From Brevibacterium permense (GTDB lineage: Bacteria; Actinomycetota; Actinomycetes; Actinomycetales; Brevibacteriaceae): 64,000 bases of DNA. Of this stretch, positions 34,026 to 43,557 are shown in pieces. Below the pieces are notes generated by a model. The model worked only from the letters and a program-made list of their open reading frames with translations, was not told the DNA's origin and ran no database searches. The translations under genes were made by a program, and so were the position numbers. The stretch is taken from NCBI RefSeq assembly GCF_025506275.1, contig NZ_QYCP01000089.1, forward strand, positions 62,001 to 126,000, given 5' to 3'. How positions within the stretch are numbered: the stretch's first letter is position 1; the number at the start of each line of letters is the position of its first letter.

Positions 34026-34946
34026 ATGACGGTTTCTGAAATCTTCGACCCTTCTGCCTGGCGCGAAGTCTCCGGCTTCGACTTCACCGATATCACCTAC
34101 CATCGGGCCATCGACCCCGCCAGCGGCAACGACATCGGCTGTGTGCGCATCGCTTTCGACCGCCCCGAAGTCCGCAACGCCTTCCGTCCTCACACCGTCG
34201 ACGAGCTCTACCGCGCCCTCGACCATGCCCGCCAGACCTCCGACGTCGGCGCAGTGCTGCTCACCGGCAACGGCCCGAGCGAGAAGGACGGCGGCTGGGC
34301 ATTCTGCTCCGGCGGCGATCAGCGCATCCGAGGCCGCTCCGGCTACCAGTACGCCTCCGGTGAGACCCGTGAAAGCGTCGATCCGGCTCGTGCCGGCCGC
34401 CTCCACATCCTCGAGGTCCAGCGCCTCATCCGCACCATGCCGAAGGTCGTCATCGCCGTCGTCCCCGGCTGGGCAGCCGGCGGAGGCCACAGCCTCCACG
34501 TCGTCTGCGATATGACGATCGCCTCACGCGAACACGCGAAGTTCAAGCAGACCGATGCCGACGTCGGCTCCTACGACGCCGGCTACGGTTCCGCCTACCT
34601 GGCGAAGATGGTCGGGCAGAAGAAGGCCCGTGAGATCTTCTTCCTGGGCCGCACCTACACCGCGCAGGAGATGGCCGATATGGGAGCCGTCAATGAAGTC
34701 GTCGACCACGCCGATCTCGAGACCGCGGCCCTCCAGATGGCGCGGGAGATCCTGGGCAAGTCACCGAACGCGCAGCGCATGCTCAAGTTCGCCTTCAACC
34801 TCGTCGACGACGGGCTCGTCGGCCAGCAGGTCTTCGCCGGAGAAGCCACCCGACTTGGCTATATGACCGACGAAGCGGTCGAGGGCCGCGACGCCTTCCT
34901 CGAAAAGCGCGATCCCGACTGGTCGCCGTTCCCCTGGTACTACTGA
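34026..34946 (+). CDS. menB: 1,4-Dihydroxy-2-naphthoyl-CoA synthase
   Basis: A 306-residue crotonase-fold enzyme. MenB-specific segments: RPEVRNAFRPHTVDEL, CSGGDQRIRG, WAAGGGHSLHVVCD (oxyanion hole), and TDADVGSYDAGYGS with the catalytic Asp. The C-terminal FPWYY is typical. It closes the naphthoate ring from o-succinylbenzoyl-CoA. menE begins 19 bases downstream. Confidence 0.95.
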   Translation: MTVSEIFDPSAWREVSGFDFTDITYHRAIDPASGNDIGCVRIAFDRPEVRNAFRPHTVDELYRALDHARQTSDVGAVLLTGNGPSEKDGGWAFCSGGDQRIRGRSGYQYASGETRESVDPARAGRLHILEVQRLIRTMPKVVIAVVPGWAAGGGHSLHVVCDMTIASREHAKFKQTDADVGSYDAGYGSAYLAKMVGQKKAREIFFLGRTYTAQEMADMGAVNEVVDHADLETAALQMAREILGKSPNAQRMLKFAFNLVDDGLVGQQVFAGEATRLGYMTDEAVEGRDAFLEKRDPDWSPFPWYY

Positions 34947-34965
34947 GCGGCCGGTTCCCACAACT

Positions 34966-36204
34966 GTGTCCATGCGCGAACTCAGCCCTCACGAGCTGCC
35001 CGAGGCGATTGATCGGGCACTGACCCGGACCTCGATCCTCATCCTCCCCTCGGATCGGGACGGTGCCGTCACCGAGGCGTCCCCCGGCAAGTGGGCAGGA
35101 CCTAGTCCCGCTCCGGCCCTCATCCTCTTCACCTCCGGGTCGACAGGGAAGGCGAAAGCGGTGGCGTTGTCAGCAGACGCACTGACAACCTCGGCCCGGG
35201 CGACCGAACGGTTCCTCTCCGGGCCGGGTGACTGGCATCTGTGCCTGCCGGTCAACCACATCGCCGGGTTCCAAGTCGAACTGCGCGCCCGGCTGGCGGG
35301 CCGCGCCCCGGTCAGGGCGGCCTCGGCGAGGTTCACCGCCCAGTCCTTCGCCGCCGAGATCACGACTCTGCTGGAGCGGGCGGGCGACCGACCGACGTAC
35401 ACCTCGCTCGTGCCCACCCAGCTCCACCGCATCCTCGAGGACGACTCGGCGACCGCTGCAGCCGCACGGATCACGCACATCCTCCTCGGCGGGGCGGCGA
35501 TCTCTCCGTCCCTGCTCGAGCGCGCCGAGGCCGCGGGCCTGGCGATCGTACGGACCTACGGGATGAGCGAGACGGCGGGCGGCTGCGTCTATGACGGGGT
35601 TCCGTTCGACGGAGTCGACATCACCATCACCGAGGCGGGGACGATCGATCTGAGCGGCCCCGTCGTCGCCGACGGCTACGTCGAGATCGGCATCGATGGA
35701 ACCATCAGACCGGTCGAGTCCCCTGCCCTCACCGTCGACGAGGCGGGACGGCGGATCATACACACCAGCGATCTGGGCCGGATCGATTCCGGCGTGCTCA
35801 GCGTGCTCGGTCGAGCCGATGACATCATCGTCTCCGGGGGCACGAACGTCTCCCCGCACGCCCTGGAGACCGGCCTGCTGCCGAGCTGGCAGAAGGCGGG
35901 AATCGAAGAGATGCTCGTGACCTGGGTGCCCGACGAGGAATGGGGCAGACGGATCGTCGCGCTCGTCCGCCTCGCCGACGGCGGAGGTGGTTTCGGAGCC
36001 GAGGATCCGCAAGAATCAGCACAGAGGCTCAACGCCCTCGATCACGGGATGACGGGGCAGCTGCTGCCGCAGCTCGTCTTCCAGGTCGCCGAGATTCCGA
36101 ACCGGTCGATCGGCAAGCCCGATCGCCAGGCGGCGGCCCGCATCGCCGCCGATCTCATCGCGAGTGATGCGAATACCCATACCGGTGAACTACCGGTAAC
36201 ATAA
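34966..36204 (+). CDS. menE: o-Succinylbenzoate-CoA ligase
   Basis: A 412-residue AMP-forming ligase, short as in other actinobacterial MenE. The ATP loop is FTSGSTGKAKAV (residues about 55-66); the second motif is RTYGMSETAGG; the hinge is GRADDIIVSGG with a terminal NRSIGKPDR that carries the catalytic Lys. GTG 34,966 or ATG 34,972 can serve as start. Operon with menB, followed by menA after 38 bases. Confidence 0.92.
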   Translation: MSMRELSPHELPEAIDRALTRTSILILPSDRDGAVTEASPGKWAGPSPAPALILFTSGSTGKAKAVALSADALTTSARATERFLSGPGDWHLCLPVNHIAGFQVELRARLAGRAPVRAASARFTAQSFAAEITTLLERAGDRPTYTSLVPTQLHRILEDDSATAAAARITHILLGGAAISPSLLERAEAAGLAIVRTYGMSETAGGCVYDGVPFDGVDITITEAGTIDLSGPVVADGYVEIGIDGTIRPVESPALTVDEAGRRIIHTSDLGRIDSGVLSVLGRADDIIVSGGTNVSPHALETGLLPSWQKAGIEEMLVTWVPDEEWGRRIVALVRLADGGGGFGAEDPQESAQRLNALDHGMTGQLLPQLVFQVAEIPNRSIGKPDRQAAARIAADLIASDANTHTGELPVT

Positions 36205-36242
36205 GACGGCTCCACAATTCGACAGGAAGGTGAGCGAGGACT

Positions 36243-37175
36243 ATGGCTGATGCCGCCCAGTGGATTTCTGGAGCTCGACTGCGAACTCTGCCCCTGGCTC
36301 TCGCACCCGTCCTCATCGGAACCGGCGCCGCGATCGGATCGCTCGGCGGATTCACCGCCTTCATCCTCGACGACATCTCGGGCGAGGACGACCACGTCAG
36401 CTTCGGACAGATCCTGCTGCGCGGATTCCTCGCTCTCCTCGTCTCCCTGTGCCTGCAGATCGGCTCGAACTACGCCAACGACTACTCCGACGGCGTCCGC
36501 GGCACCGATGACGAACGCGTCGGACCGGTCCGGCTCACCGCGACCGGCCTGGCCGAACCTCACGAAGTCAAACGGGCCGCCTTCATCTTCTTCGGCTTGG
36601 CCGGAGTCGCGGGCATCGTGCTCATTCTCATCTCACAGGCGTGGTGGTTCCTCGTCGTCGGAGCCGCAGCCGTCGCCGCCGCCTGGTTCTACACCGGGGG
36701 CAAACGACCCTATGGCTATATGGGCCTCGGCGAGGTCTTCGTGTTCGTGTTCTTCGGGCTCGTGGCGACTTTGGGCACGATGTGGATGCAGGTCGGTCAT
36801 CTCAGCCTCAGCGGCTGGGCCGGTGCCGTGGCAATCGGGTCTCTGGCCTCGGCTGTGCTCATGGTCAACAACCTCCGCGATATCCCGACAGACATCGAGG
36901 CAGACAAGATCACCCTGGCCGTGAGGATGGGCGACAATGCCGCACGCATCGCCTATGCGGTGCTCGTGCTGCTGCCATTCGCGCTGCTGGCGCTGGCGAT
37001 CCTCGACGGACATCCCGCCGTGGCCTTGGCGATCCTCGCCCTCGTCCCAGCACTCAATCCGCTCAAGACGGTGCTCAGCGGCACAACGGGCCCTGGCCTG
37101 ATTCCGCCGATCAAATCCACTGGACTGACCGGTTTGGCCTTCTCCGCACTGATGGGTCTCGGTCTGGCGCTCTGA
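36243..37175 (+). CDS. menA: 1,4-Dihydroxy-2-naphthoate polyprenyltransferase
   Basis: A 310-residue UbiA-family membrane enzyme with about eight helices. The first aspartate motif is NYANDYSDGVRGTD, followed by GPVRLTATGL; the second is NNLRDIPTDIEADK. It joins the polyprenyl chain (from the 23,889-25,001 synthase) to DHNA. The ATG has AGGAAGG upstream. Last gene of menB-menE-menA. Confidence 0.94.
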   Translation: MADAAQWISGARLRTLPLALAPVLIGTGAAIGSLGGFTAFILDDISGEDDHVSFGQILLRGFLALLVSLCLQIGSNYANDYSDGVRGTDDERVGPVRLTATGLAEPHEVKRAAFIFFGLAGVAGIVLILISQAWWFLVVGAAAVAAAWFYTGGKRPYGYMGLGEVFVFVFFGLVATLGTMWMQVGHLSLSGWAGAVAIGSLASAVLMVNNLRDIPTDIEADKITLAVRMGDNAARIAYAVLVLLPFALLALAILDGHPAVALAILALVPALNPLKTVLSGTTGPGLIPPIKSTGLTGLAFSALMGLGLAL

Positions 37176-37312
37176 AGCATTTCAGTGCTGAAACCTGGCG
37201 TTCCAAGGATCAGCCGCCTGTCGTTCCAAGGCTCAGCGCGCTGAAAGGCCCCAGCTCATTCGGATCTGAACCGGCTCAGCCGAGCCGCAGCTCATTCGGC
37301 CGAGCCACAAGT

Positions 37313-37612
37313 TCATTTGAACTGGTCGCCGTCTTCTCCAAGGCGTTCCTCGACGATCTCATCTTCTGCCGCTTCATCGGCGCCGACGCGCTTGGGCTTG
37401 GAGGCTCGCTTGGCGACCTTTGCTTCGATCTCGGTCGCTGCTTGGGCGCGCATCTTGCCGAGCAAGAGGTAGCTCAGCAGCGCGCCGATGATGATGGCGG
37501 CGATCGCCATGACGAGGTTGAAGCCGAGGAACGGGAACAGAACGAGGCCGGCGGCGATGATGAGGCCGAAGCGAGCGAGTGTGTAGAGCCAGAAGGTGCG
37601 CATTGAACTCAT
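37313..37612 (-). CDS. DUF4229 small membrane protein
   Basis: A 99-residue protein with two predicted helices (residues 8-28 and 32-52) and a charged C-terminal tail ending EDGDQFK. The ATG at 37,612 is set by GGAGG six bases upstream. DUF4229 genes commonly sit between menA and the cytochrome c assembly genes in actinobacteria. Function unknown. Confidence 0.75.
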   Translation of the reverse strand: MSSMRTFWLYTLARFGLIIAAGLVLFPFLGFNLVMAIAAIIIGALLSYLLLGKMRAQAATEIEAKVAKRASKPKRVGADEAAEDEIVEERLGEDGDQFK

Positions 37613-37687
37613 TTTAGCCTCCGATCGTGACAGTCTTGTCACCGCCTGCTGGAGGCCGCGCTCAGGTTGGTGGACTATCCTTGTTGC

Positions 37688-38131
37688 ATGGCTCGACTAC
37701 TCATTGCCGCGATCGTCCTGGCGGCAGCGGTGACACTGTACGGACTCTTCGATTGCCTGCTACGCGATCGGGGTCTGATTCGAGTCCTGCCCAAACCTGT
37801 ATGGGCACTCATCATCCTCTTCATTCCCGTCCTCGGGTTCATCCTCTGGTATCTGTTCGGACGCGGTTCGGAAGACAAGCCCACCCGCGGCACCCGCCCT
37901 CGCGGTCAGGTCGCCCCGGATGATGATCCGGACTATCTGCGACAGGTCGATCGCGAACTCAAGCTCGGCAAGCATGCGCCTCCGCCTCAGGACAACGACG
38001 AGAAGGAATCTCCGGGCGCTGATTCTGCCAAGCAGGATGATGACAGCGATCCCGCGGATTCCTCCGCTGATACGACAGCCGACTCCGACGACCGGGGCAC
38101 CAAAGGCGACGGCCGCGGCCGCTCGAATTGA
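37688..38131 (+). CDS. PLDc_N-like small membrane protein
   Basis: A 147-residue protein. Two helices (residues 2-22 and 38-58) and the pattern LLRDRGLIRVLPKPVWALIILFIP, then GFILWYLFGRG are those of PLDc_N domain proteins found next to menaquinone genes. The remaining 85 residues are acidic and disordered. ATG 37,688 is preferred over the earlier frame start. Role unknown; it probably sits in the cytoplasmic membrane. Confidence 0.75.
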   Translation: MARLLIAAIVLAAAVTLYGLFDCLLRDRGLIRVLPKPVWALIILFIPVLGFILWYLFGRGSEDKPTRGTRPRGQVAPDDDPDYLRQVDRELKLGKHAPPPQDNDEKESPGADSAKQDDDSDPADSSADTTADSDDRGTKGDGRGRSN

Positions 38132-38300
38132 GCCCATCCTCGGCGCGCTCTCGCCTCTGGCGAGCTAGACCATCCTCGCGTGCTGACGTTTCTGGTGTGT
38201 GAGCCCATCCTCGCGTGAAGACCCATCTGGTATGCGAGACCATCCTCGCGTGAAGACGTCTCCGCGGTAAGAGATCCTCGCGGGCAACTGCTGCTGTGAA
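38130..38300. repeat. Degenerate 35-bp tandem repeats
   Basis: Units starting with GAG and containing CCATCCTCGCGTG begin at about 38,130, 38,162, 38,201, 38,236 and 38,271; the last three are exactly 35 bases apart. Copies are imperfect, with decay toward both ends. Frames across it on the minus strand encode repeated R-E-D-G-L phrases but lack start signals. Confidence 0.7.
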
Positions 38301-38610
38301 GCAGACAGTCTTCGCGGACAAGCAGCTTTCCCGCTCTCGACCCTTGCCGCAGCCGCGCCGCACTGCCGCTGCTCGACGACGGCATCGATACCGCAGGTGC
38401 GTTGCCATGCTGCGATTCGGCGAATAGTCATTGCTTTCTCTGAATTACACACCGAGGAACGTGGTGATTTCAGAGCAGACTGAGCCGAAACAGTCGCCCG
38501 CCGCCTGATCACGGCATCGAACCAGCACGCAAACGGTACGGTCTGAGATGGAGAGCCCAGTTTCAAACATGGGCTGTTCGCCTCAGACTGGGCCGTCAGC
38601 AGTAATGGTT
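38301..38610. other. Intergenic stretch without a recognisable gene
   Basis: This belongs to a 600-bp gene-free interval (38,132-38,731). Frames on both strands are open but have atypical composition and no ribosome-binding sites. I see no RNA gene or mobile-element feature. Confidence 0.5.
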
Positions 38611-38695
38611 CCCGGTACAGGCGGTGGCGCCCGGTGCAGGCGGTGGTTCCCCGGTGCAGGCGGTGGCTCCCGGTGCAGGCGGTGGCGCCCGGTGC
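38611..38695. repeat. 19-20 bp tandem repeats downstream of ccsB
   Basis: About four and a half copies of cccggtgcaggcggtggcg, one with ACAG for GCAG and one 20 bases long. They lie 37 bases after the ccsB stop on the minus strand. Confidence 0.85.
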
Positions 38696-38731
38696 TGGAA
38701 GTCAGAGCGGCCTTGAGAGCGACCCAGCGCC

Positions 38732-39736
38732 TCAGTCGAGCCCGGAGTACGAGTGCAGACCGTTGAAGTACATGTTCACGACGGTGAAGTTGAAGATCAC
38801 CGAGGCGATGCCGATGAGGTTGAGCACGGCCACCTTCGTCGGGCCCCAACCGCGAGTCGCACGAGCGTGCAGGTACGCGGCGTAGATGACCCAGACGACG
38901 AACGTCCAGATCTCCTTCGAGTCCCAGCCCCAGTAACGGCTCCAGGCCACTTCGGCCCAGATGGCGCCGGCGATGAGTGTGAACGTCCAGGTGATGAAGC
39001 CGACTGCCGCGATCCGGTAGGAGATCCGCTCGAGGTCGGTGCTCGAGGGCAGACGGTGCAGGAACCGCAGCCACTTCGGATCCTTGGTCTCGTGCACGCT
39101 CTTCAGGATCTGGAAGACTGCCAGGATCGCAGAGATGTAGAGGAGGGAGGTCGAGAGGATCGCGATCGGCACGTGGATGGCGATCCAGTACGAATCCAGC
39201 GCCGGGATGAGCTTCGCGGCAGGCGTGTAGAAGACGGTGATCGCCAGTCCCAGGCACAGCAGCACTCCCCCGGAGACGAACGTTCCCAGATAGCGCACGT
39301 CCTTCTTCGTCAGCACGACGAGGAAGACGATGACGGTGATCGCGGTGGCGGTGAGGACGTACTCCATCATGTTGCCCCACGGCACACGGGCGACAGACAG
39401 GGCACGGGTGAGCACGCCGCCGACGTGCAGCAGCATGGCGAGCACGAGCAGCGAGGTGCCGATGCGGGCTCCGCGGTGCTTGTTCTTCCGGGACGACTTC
39501 ACCGTCGCGGAGTCGTCGTCACCGGGTCGGTTGAGGACGGCAGTCGTCGCCGTCTTCCGGTTCGTCCGCCGCACCGTGCTGGTCTTGGCCGAAGTGGCGA
39601 CCTCGGCTTCGGATGTCTTGAGCTCACGCGCGCCGAAGAGATCGAAGGCGTAGAAAATCATAGCGACGGCGTAGACGATCATCGCCGAGATGATCAGCTG
39701 GTTCGACCACATTGCGAGGTCAGTGTTGACGTCCAT
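38732..39736 (-). CDS. ccsB: Cytochrome c assembly protein CcsB/ResC
   Basis: A 334-residue membrane protein with about eight helices. The heme-handling WWD-type segment is AWSRYWGWDSKEIW, and conserved His residues occur in MLLHVGG, IAIHVPI and YLHARATRGWG. A polar Lys/Thr-rich insert lies at residues 40-88. With ResB it moves heme across the membrane and attaches it to apocytochrome c. ATG 39,736 has GGAGG five bases upstream. Last gene of the block. Confidence 0.92.
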   Translation of the reverse strand: MDVNTDLAMWSNQLIISAMIVYAVAMIFYAFDLFGARELKTSEAEVATSAKTSTVRRTNRKTATTAVLNRPGDDDSATVKSSRKNKHRGARIGTSLLVLAMLLHVGGVLTRALSVARVPWGNMMEYVLTATAITVIVFLVVLTKKDVRYLGTFVSGGVLLCLGLAITVFYTPAAKLIPALDSYWIAIHVPIAILSTSLLYISAILAVFQILKSVHETKDPKWLRFLHRLPSSTDLERISYRIAAVGFITWTFTLIAGAIWAEVAWSRYWGWDSKEIWTFVVWVIYAAYLHARATRGWGPTKVAVLNLIGIASVIFNFTVVNMYFNGLHSYSGLD

Positions 39737-39891
39737 TCATCCTCCGCACCGCTGAAGTGCTCTTCTGTCGCAGGTTGCTGCTGCCAGACTCTCTGTCTGA
39801 CCACATGTCGGTGCGCGCACTGCCGACTCCGTGACGAAGCCACCGGCGACGCGCACTCCGCGGCTATTCTACTCCGCGTAGTACTTCGGGT

Positions 39892-41559
39892 TCATCTTTC
39901 GTCGTCGTCACCGTGCTCATCCTCATCGGGTTCCGGATCGCGCAGGTCCTTGACCAGATCATCGACGGCACGTTCGACCAGCGGATCCTCACCGCGGGCC
40001 AGGGCGGCCACCTCGGCGTCGCCGTTCTTGATTCGCACCCAAACGCGTCGACGGGGGATGAACAGGGACAGGCCGAGCCCAGCCAGGACGAGGATCGCGC
40101 TGATGAGCATGAGCGCCTGTGTCGGGTCCTGGGAGATGTCGACGGCGATGTACTTCTTGACTCCGTCGAAGGTCACCGAACCGCCGTTCGGCAGCTTCTG
40201 CGTCTCCCCCTCGGCGAGCTGGATGACGAGCGGGTTGCCCGACTCATCGGTCATCTCCGTCATGTTCTCGGCGTCGAGGGAGTACACGGACTGCGGGATG
40301 CCGGAATCGAGGCCGAGGTCGCCGGTGTACCCGCTCATCACGAGGTAGGGGTTGCGCAGCTCGGCGAAGCTCGAGATCAGCTCACCGTTCTCATTCTGTG
40401 CGGCCGTCGGCAGGAACACCCCGACGAAGCCCATCTGCGTGCCGGCCGAGTCCGGGACTTTGATGACGCCCTCGGAGGTGTATCCGGGGTCCCCGCCGTC
40501 CGGGATGAACACCTGCGGACCGGACTGGACGATATCGCCCTTCGCATCACGCACGGTCACCTCGGGCGCGTAGCCGTTGCCGGTGAGATAGACGCCGACG
40601 CCGCCCACGCGCACCGGTTCGTTGACCTTGAGGACGTGCGATTCGGTCGTCCCATCCGCCGTCGTCGTCACCTTCGCATCGAAGGTGCGCGGCTGACCGA
40701 ACTGGTTGCCCGCCGCCTGATCGTCGAAGGTGGAGGTGAAGGAATCGAGCTTGAGCCGGAAGTCCGGCAGATTGTCGGCATCGTAGTAGGAGCCGGGTTC
40801 GAAGGAATCGTAGGAGACCAGCGAATTCGAGAACGTCTCCCCCTCGACGAGGATGCGCTGACCTTCGTAGCCGAACAGCGATCCGATCGCCATCGTCAGG
40901 GTTGCCATGAGCAGCGCGATGTGGAAGACGAGGTTGCCGGTCTCGCGGAGATAGCCGCGTTCGGCGGCGATGTGATCGGACTGCCGGTTGATGCGGTACC
41001 CGGACTTCTTCAGCCGGGCCTCCGCTGCGTCGAGGAACGCCTCATCCGCATCCTCACGGGTCTCTGCGTCTGCCTGCGCCGAGGTGAAGGCGGCGTATCC
41101 GGGCATCCGGGACAGCCGCCTCGGTGCCTTGGGCGGGGACGAGCGCATCGCTTTCCAGTGCTGCTTCGTCCGCGGGATGATGCAGCCGATGAGGGAGATC
41201 ATCAGCAGCAAGTAGATCGCTGAGAACCAGACCGAGGAGTAGACGTCGAACATCTGGATCGTGTCGAGGAACTGCCCCCAGGCACCGTTGTTCTCCAGGA
41301 AGGTGTTCACCCGGCCCGGGTCCTGGATCCGCTGCGGCAGCAGAGATCCGGGGATCGCGGCGAGGGCGAGGATGAGCAGGAGGATCAGTGCCACACGCAT
41401 CGTCGTCAGCTGGGTCCAGGCCCAGCGGCACATGCCGATGAATCCGAGCTGCGGCTGCGTCACGGTCGACTTCGCGGCAGTCTTGTCTCCCTGCTTCGCC
41501 GTCGTCTTCGCACTCGATTTCGGCTGCGTCTTCTCCGAGCCTTCGGTTGAGCCCGCCAC
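39892..41559 (-). CDS. resB: Cytochrome c assembly protein ResB
   Basis: A 555-residue protein. An N-terminal Lys/Ser/Thr tail (1-30) precedes four helices (first near residues 50-70, RVALILLLILALAAIPGSLLPQ; last near 500-520) and a large extracytoplasmic domain between helices three and four. The motif LRETGNLVFHIALL is typical. GTG 41,559 overlaps the ccdA stop by one base (TAGTG). Works with CcsB in system II cytochrome c biogenesis. Confidence 0.92.
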   Translation of the reverse strand: MAGSTEGSEKTQPKSSAKTTAKQGDKTAAKSTVTQPQLGFIGMCRWAWTQLTTMRVALILLLILALAAIPGSLLPQRIQDPGRVNTFLENNGAWGQFLDTIQMFDVYSSVWFSAIYLLLMISLIGCIIPRTKQHWKAMRSSPPKAPRRLSRMPGYAAFTSAQADAETREDADEAFLDAAEARLKKSGYRINRQSDHIAAERGYLRETGNLVFHIALLMATLTMAIGSLFGYEGQRILVEGETFSNSLVSYDSFEPGSYYDADNLPDFRLKLDSFTSTFDDQAAGNQFGQPRTFDAKVTTTADGTTESHVLKVNEPVRVGGVGVYLTGNGYAPEVTVRDAKGDIVQSGPQVFIPDGGDPGYTSEGVIKVPDSAGTQMGFVGVFLPTAAQNENGELISSFAELRNPYLVMSGYTGDLGLDSGIPQSVYSLDAENMTEMTDESGNPLVIQLAEGETQKLPNGGSVTFDGVKKYIAVDISQDPTQALMLISAILVLAGLGLSLFIPRRRVWVRIKNGDAEVAALARGEDPLVERAVDDLVKDLRDPEPDEDEHGDDDER

Positions 41560-42323
41560 TAGATCACCACTTCGAATCCATTGATGAGACCTTGCAGAGA
41601 GGTCATCCACATGTTCCATACGCCGCTGGCCATGAGCACACCGAGGATGATGAGCATGATGCCCCCGGCCCGCACGATCGCGGTCTGATGCTTGCGCACC
41701 CAAACGAGTCGTCCTGCGCCCTTGTGTATCGCCAGCGCCAGGAGGATGAACGGGATGCCCAGGCCGAGACAGTAGACGAAGGCCAACAGCGCTCCGCGCC
41801 AGATCATCCCGTCACCGCCGAAGCTCACCGACATGCTCAGCACCGCCGACAGGGTCGGTCCCACACAGGGTGCCCACCCGAGGGCGAAGGTCGCTCCGAG
41901 CACCGGTGCGCCCCAGAGTCCGGCCTTCGGTCTGGCACGGATGCGACGTTCGTTCTGCAGCAGACCGAATCCGCCCATGAACACGAAACCAGCGAGGATG
42001 ACGATGACGCCGAGGACGCGGAGGATGACCGGCTGCCATTGGGAGAACAGCGCTCCCAGCGCGGAGAAGCTGGTCCCCAGCAGCACGAAGACGACGGTGA
42101 AGCCGAGGACGAACAGGCTGATGCCGACGACCACTCGCCACGTCTGCTTGTCCCTCAGCGAGGATCCGGACAGCCCGGTGACGTACCCGACATATCCGGG
42201 AACCAGGGGCAGCACACACGGTGAGGCGAACGAGACGAGTCCGGCCAGGGCGGCTGCGCCGGCGGCCAGCAGCAGCGGGCCGGAGAGAACGGTCTGGGCG
42301 AAGTCCGCCCCGAGCCCACTCAC
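41559..42323 (-). CDS. ccdA: Thiol-disulfide transporter CcdA
   Basis: A 254-residue membrane protein with six helices and the two functional Cys: SPCVLPLVPGY and GWAPCVGPTL. It passes reducing equivalents from the cytoplasm to ResA so that apocytochrome Cys residues stay reduced. The start overlaps the resA stop; the stop overlaps the resB start. Confidence 0.93.
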   Translation of the reverse strand: MSGLGADFAQTVLSGPLLLAAGAAALAGLVSFASPCVLPLVPGYVGYVTGLSGSSLRDKQTWRVVVGISLFVLGFTVVFVLLGTSFSALGALFSQWQPVILRVLGVIVILAGFVFMGGFGLLQNERRIRARPKAGLWGAPVLGATFALGWAPCVGPTLSAVLSMSVSFGGDGMIWRGALLAFVYCLGLGIPFILLALAIHKGAGRLVWVRKHQTAIVRAGGIMLIILGVLMASGVWNMWMTSLQGLINGFEVVI

Positions 42324-42919
42324 TCGGCCAGCACGTCCTCGATGAGTCCCTTGAGAGTCGAGGCATCGATCTCACCGACGACTCTGGCCGCGGCCCGGCC
42401 CTTCGCGTCGAGGACCACCGTCGAAGGGGTGGCCTGCGGGGGCAGGACTCCGGAGAGCAGAGACACCATCTCACCGTTCGAATCGAGCATGTTCGGGTAC
42501 GGCACCTGGTAGTTCTGGATGAACGCGTTGGCCGCAGCCTCTTGGTCGCGGACGTTGACGCCGATGAACTGGGCCTTGTCCCCGAATTCCTCGGACACGG
42601 ACTTCAGGTCCGGGGCTTCCTTCCGGCACGGCGGGCACGCCGCGTACCAGAGGTTGACGACGACCGGGGTGGGACGCAGATCGGCCAGAGACATGGACTT
42701 CCCGTCGAGGGTCTCGAAGCTCAGATCGAGGGGTTCGCCGCGGTCCTCGGCCGCAACCTGCGAGACGACTCCCGAACCGGAGACGTACCCCTGGTCGGAT
42801 CCGGCCTGATCGGCCAGCTCATCGTTCTCGCTGCAGGCGCTGAGCGCCAGGGCCGTTCCGGCGGCGAGCGCCGAGGTGAAGAGGGCCCGGCGGTTGAGGG
42901 AATGGCGTCCGAAGCTCAT
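42320..42919 (-). CDS. resA: Extracytoplasmic thioredoxin-like protein (ResA/TlpA)
   Basis: A 199-residue lipoprotein-type thioredoxin. A twin-Arg-containing signal (NRRALFTSALAAGTALALSAC) ends in lipobox Cys29. The active site is C-P-P-C at 95-98 after VVVNLWYAA. It reduces the haem-binding Cys pair of cytochrome c. It overlaps the phosphatase stop and ccdA start. Confidence 0.9.
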   Translation of the reverse strand: MSFGRHSLNRRALFTSALAAGTALALSACSENDELADQAGSDQGYVSGSGVVSQVAAEDRGEPLDLSFETLDGKSMSLADLRPTPVVVNLWYAACPPCRKEAPDLKSVSEEFGDKAQFIGVNVRDQEAAANAFIQNYQVPYPNMLDSNGEMVSLLSGVLPPQATPSTVVLDAKGRAAARVVGEIDASTLKGLIEDVLAE

Positions 42920-43557
42920 GCTCCCGCCACCGCAGTGCCCGGCTGCAGATCCGCACAGATGCTCTCATAACTCACGGACACCAGTGTGGAGGAATCGAAT
43001 GTGAAACTGGTGATAGAAGCCAGGTCACATTCGCGTCTGCGCGGGTCGTGGACGAGCGATCGTCCCTCCCCCGACAGGCGGGTCATCCAGATCGGCAGCT
43101 GGTGGGAGACGATGACTCCTTCGGCATCCGGACCGTGGAGGTCGAGCTTGGCTCTCAGGCTGGCCATCGCGGCCCGCATGCGCAGCACGATCTGCTTGTA
43201 CGGCTCTCCCCAGGACGGGGTGAGCGGGTTGTAGAGGCGCACCAGGTTCTTCGGCTCGGCCAGCCGACGCACACCCAGCTTCTGTCCCTCGAAGGAATTC
43301 GCCGCCTCGATGACCCGGTCGTCATCGAACACCGTCAGGTCGAGGGACTTCGACAGCGGACGAATCGTCTGCTGTGCCCGCAGCAGCGGGGAGGCGACGA
43401 GTTCGACCGGACGAGTGGGCGCGGCGTGGAAGTGCTCGGCCACGCGCACGGCCATCTCGTGTCCCCGTTCGGTGAGACCGAAATGCGGCAGACGCCCGTA
43501 GAGGATGCCGTCGGGGTTGTCGACTTCGCCATGGCGGACGAGGTGGATGGTGGTCAT
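42916..43557 (-). CDS. Histidine phosphatase-family protein
   Basis: A 213-residue phosphoglycerate-mutase-like phosphatase. Catalytic LVRHGEV at residues 6-12, second Arg in SPLLRAQQT, acidic residue before [11 protein letters not shown] and late His in VIVSHQLP. Substrate unknown. Its position between hemL and resA, with ATGA overlaps on both sides, is conserved-looking operon structure, but no heme-related role is known to me. Confidence 0.85.
   Translation of the reverse strand: MTTIHLVRHGEVDNPDGILYGRLPHFGLTERGHEMAVRVAEHFHAAPTRPVELVASPLLRAQQTIRPLSKSLDLTVFDDDRVIEAANSFEGQKLGVRRLAEPKNLVRLYNPLTPSWGEPYKQIVLRMRAAMASLRAKLDLHGPDAEGVIVSHQLPIWMTRLSGEGRSLVHDPRRRECDLASITSFTFDSSTLVSVSYESICADLQPGTAVAGA

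Noticed and set aside
38130..38300. Possible CRISPR array
   Set aside because: The repeats are degenerate, directly adjacent and carry no unique spacers; no cas gene is present in the window.
37959..38566. Minus-strand frames of 130-150 codons across the 35-bp repeats
   Set aside because: They encode repeated R-E-D-G-L phrases created by the DNA repeat, overlap each other in different frames and lack start signals.
38753..41223. Two long plus-strand frames (531 and 436 codons) opposite ccsB and resB
   Set aside because: Both are antisense to well-supported membrane protein genes and have unnatural composition.
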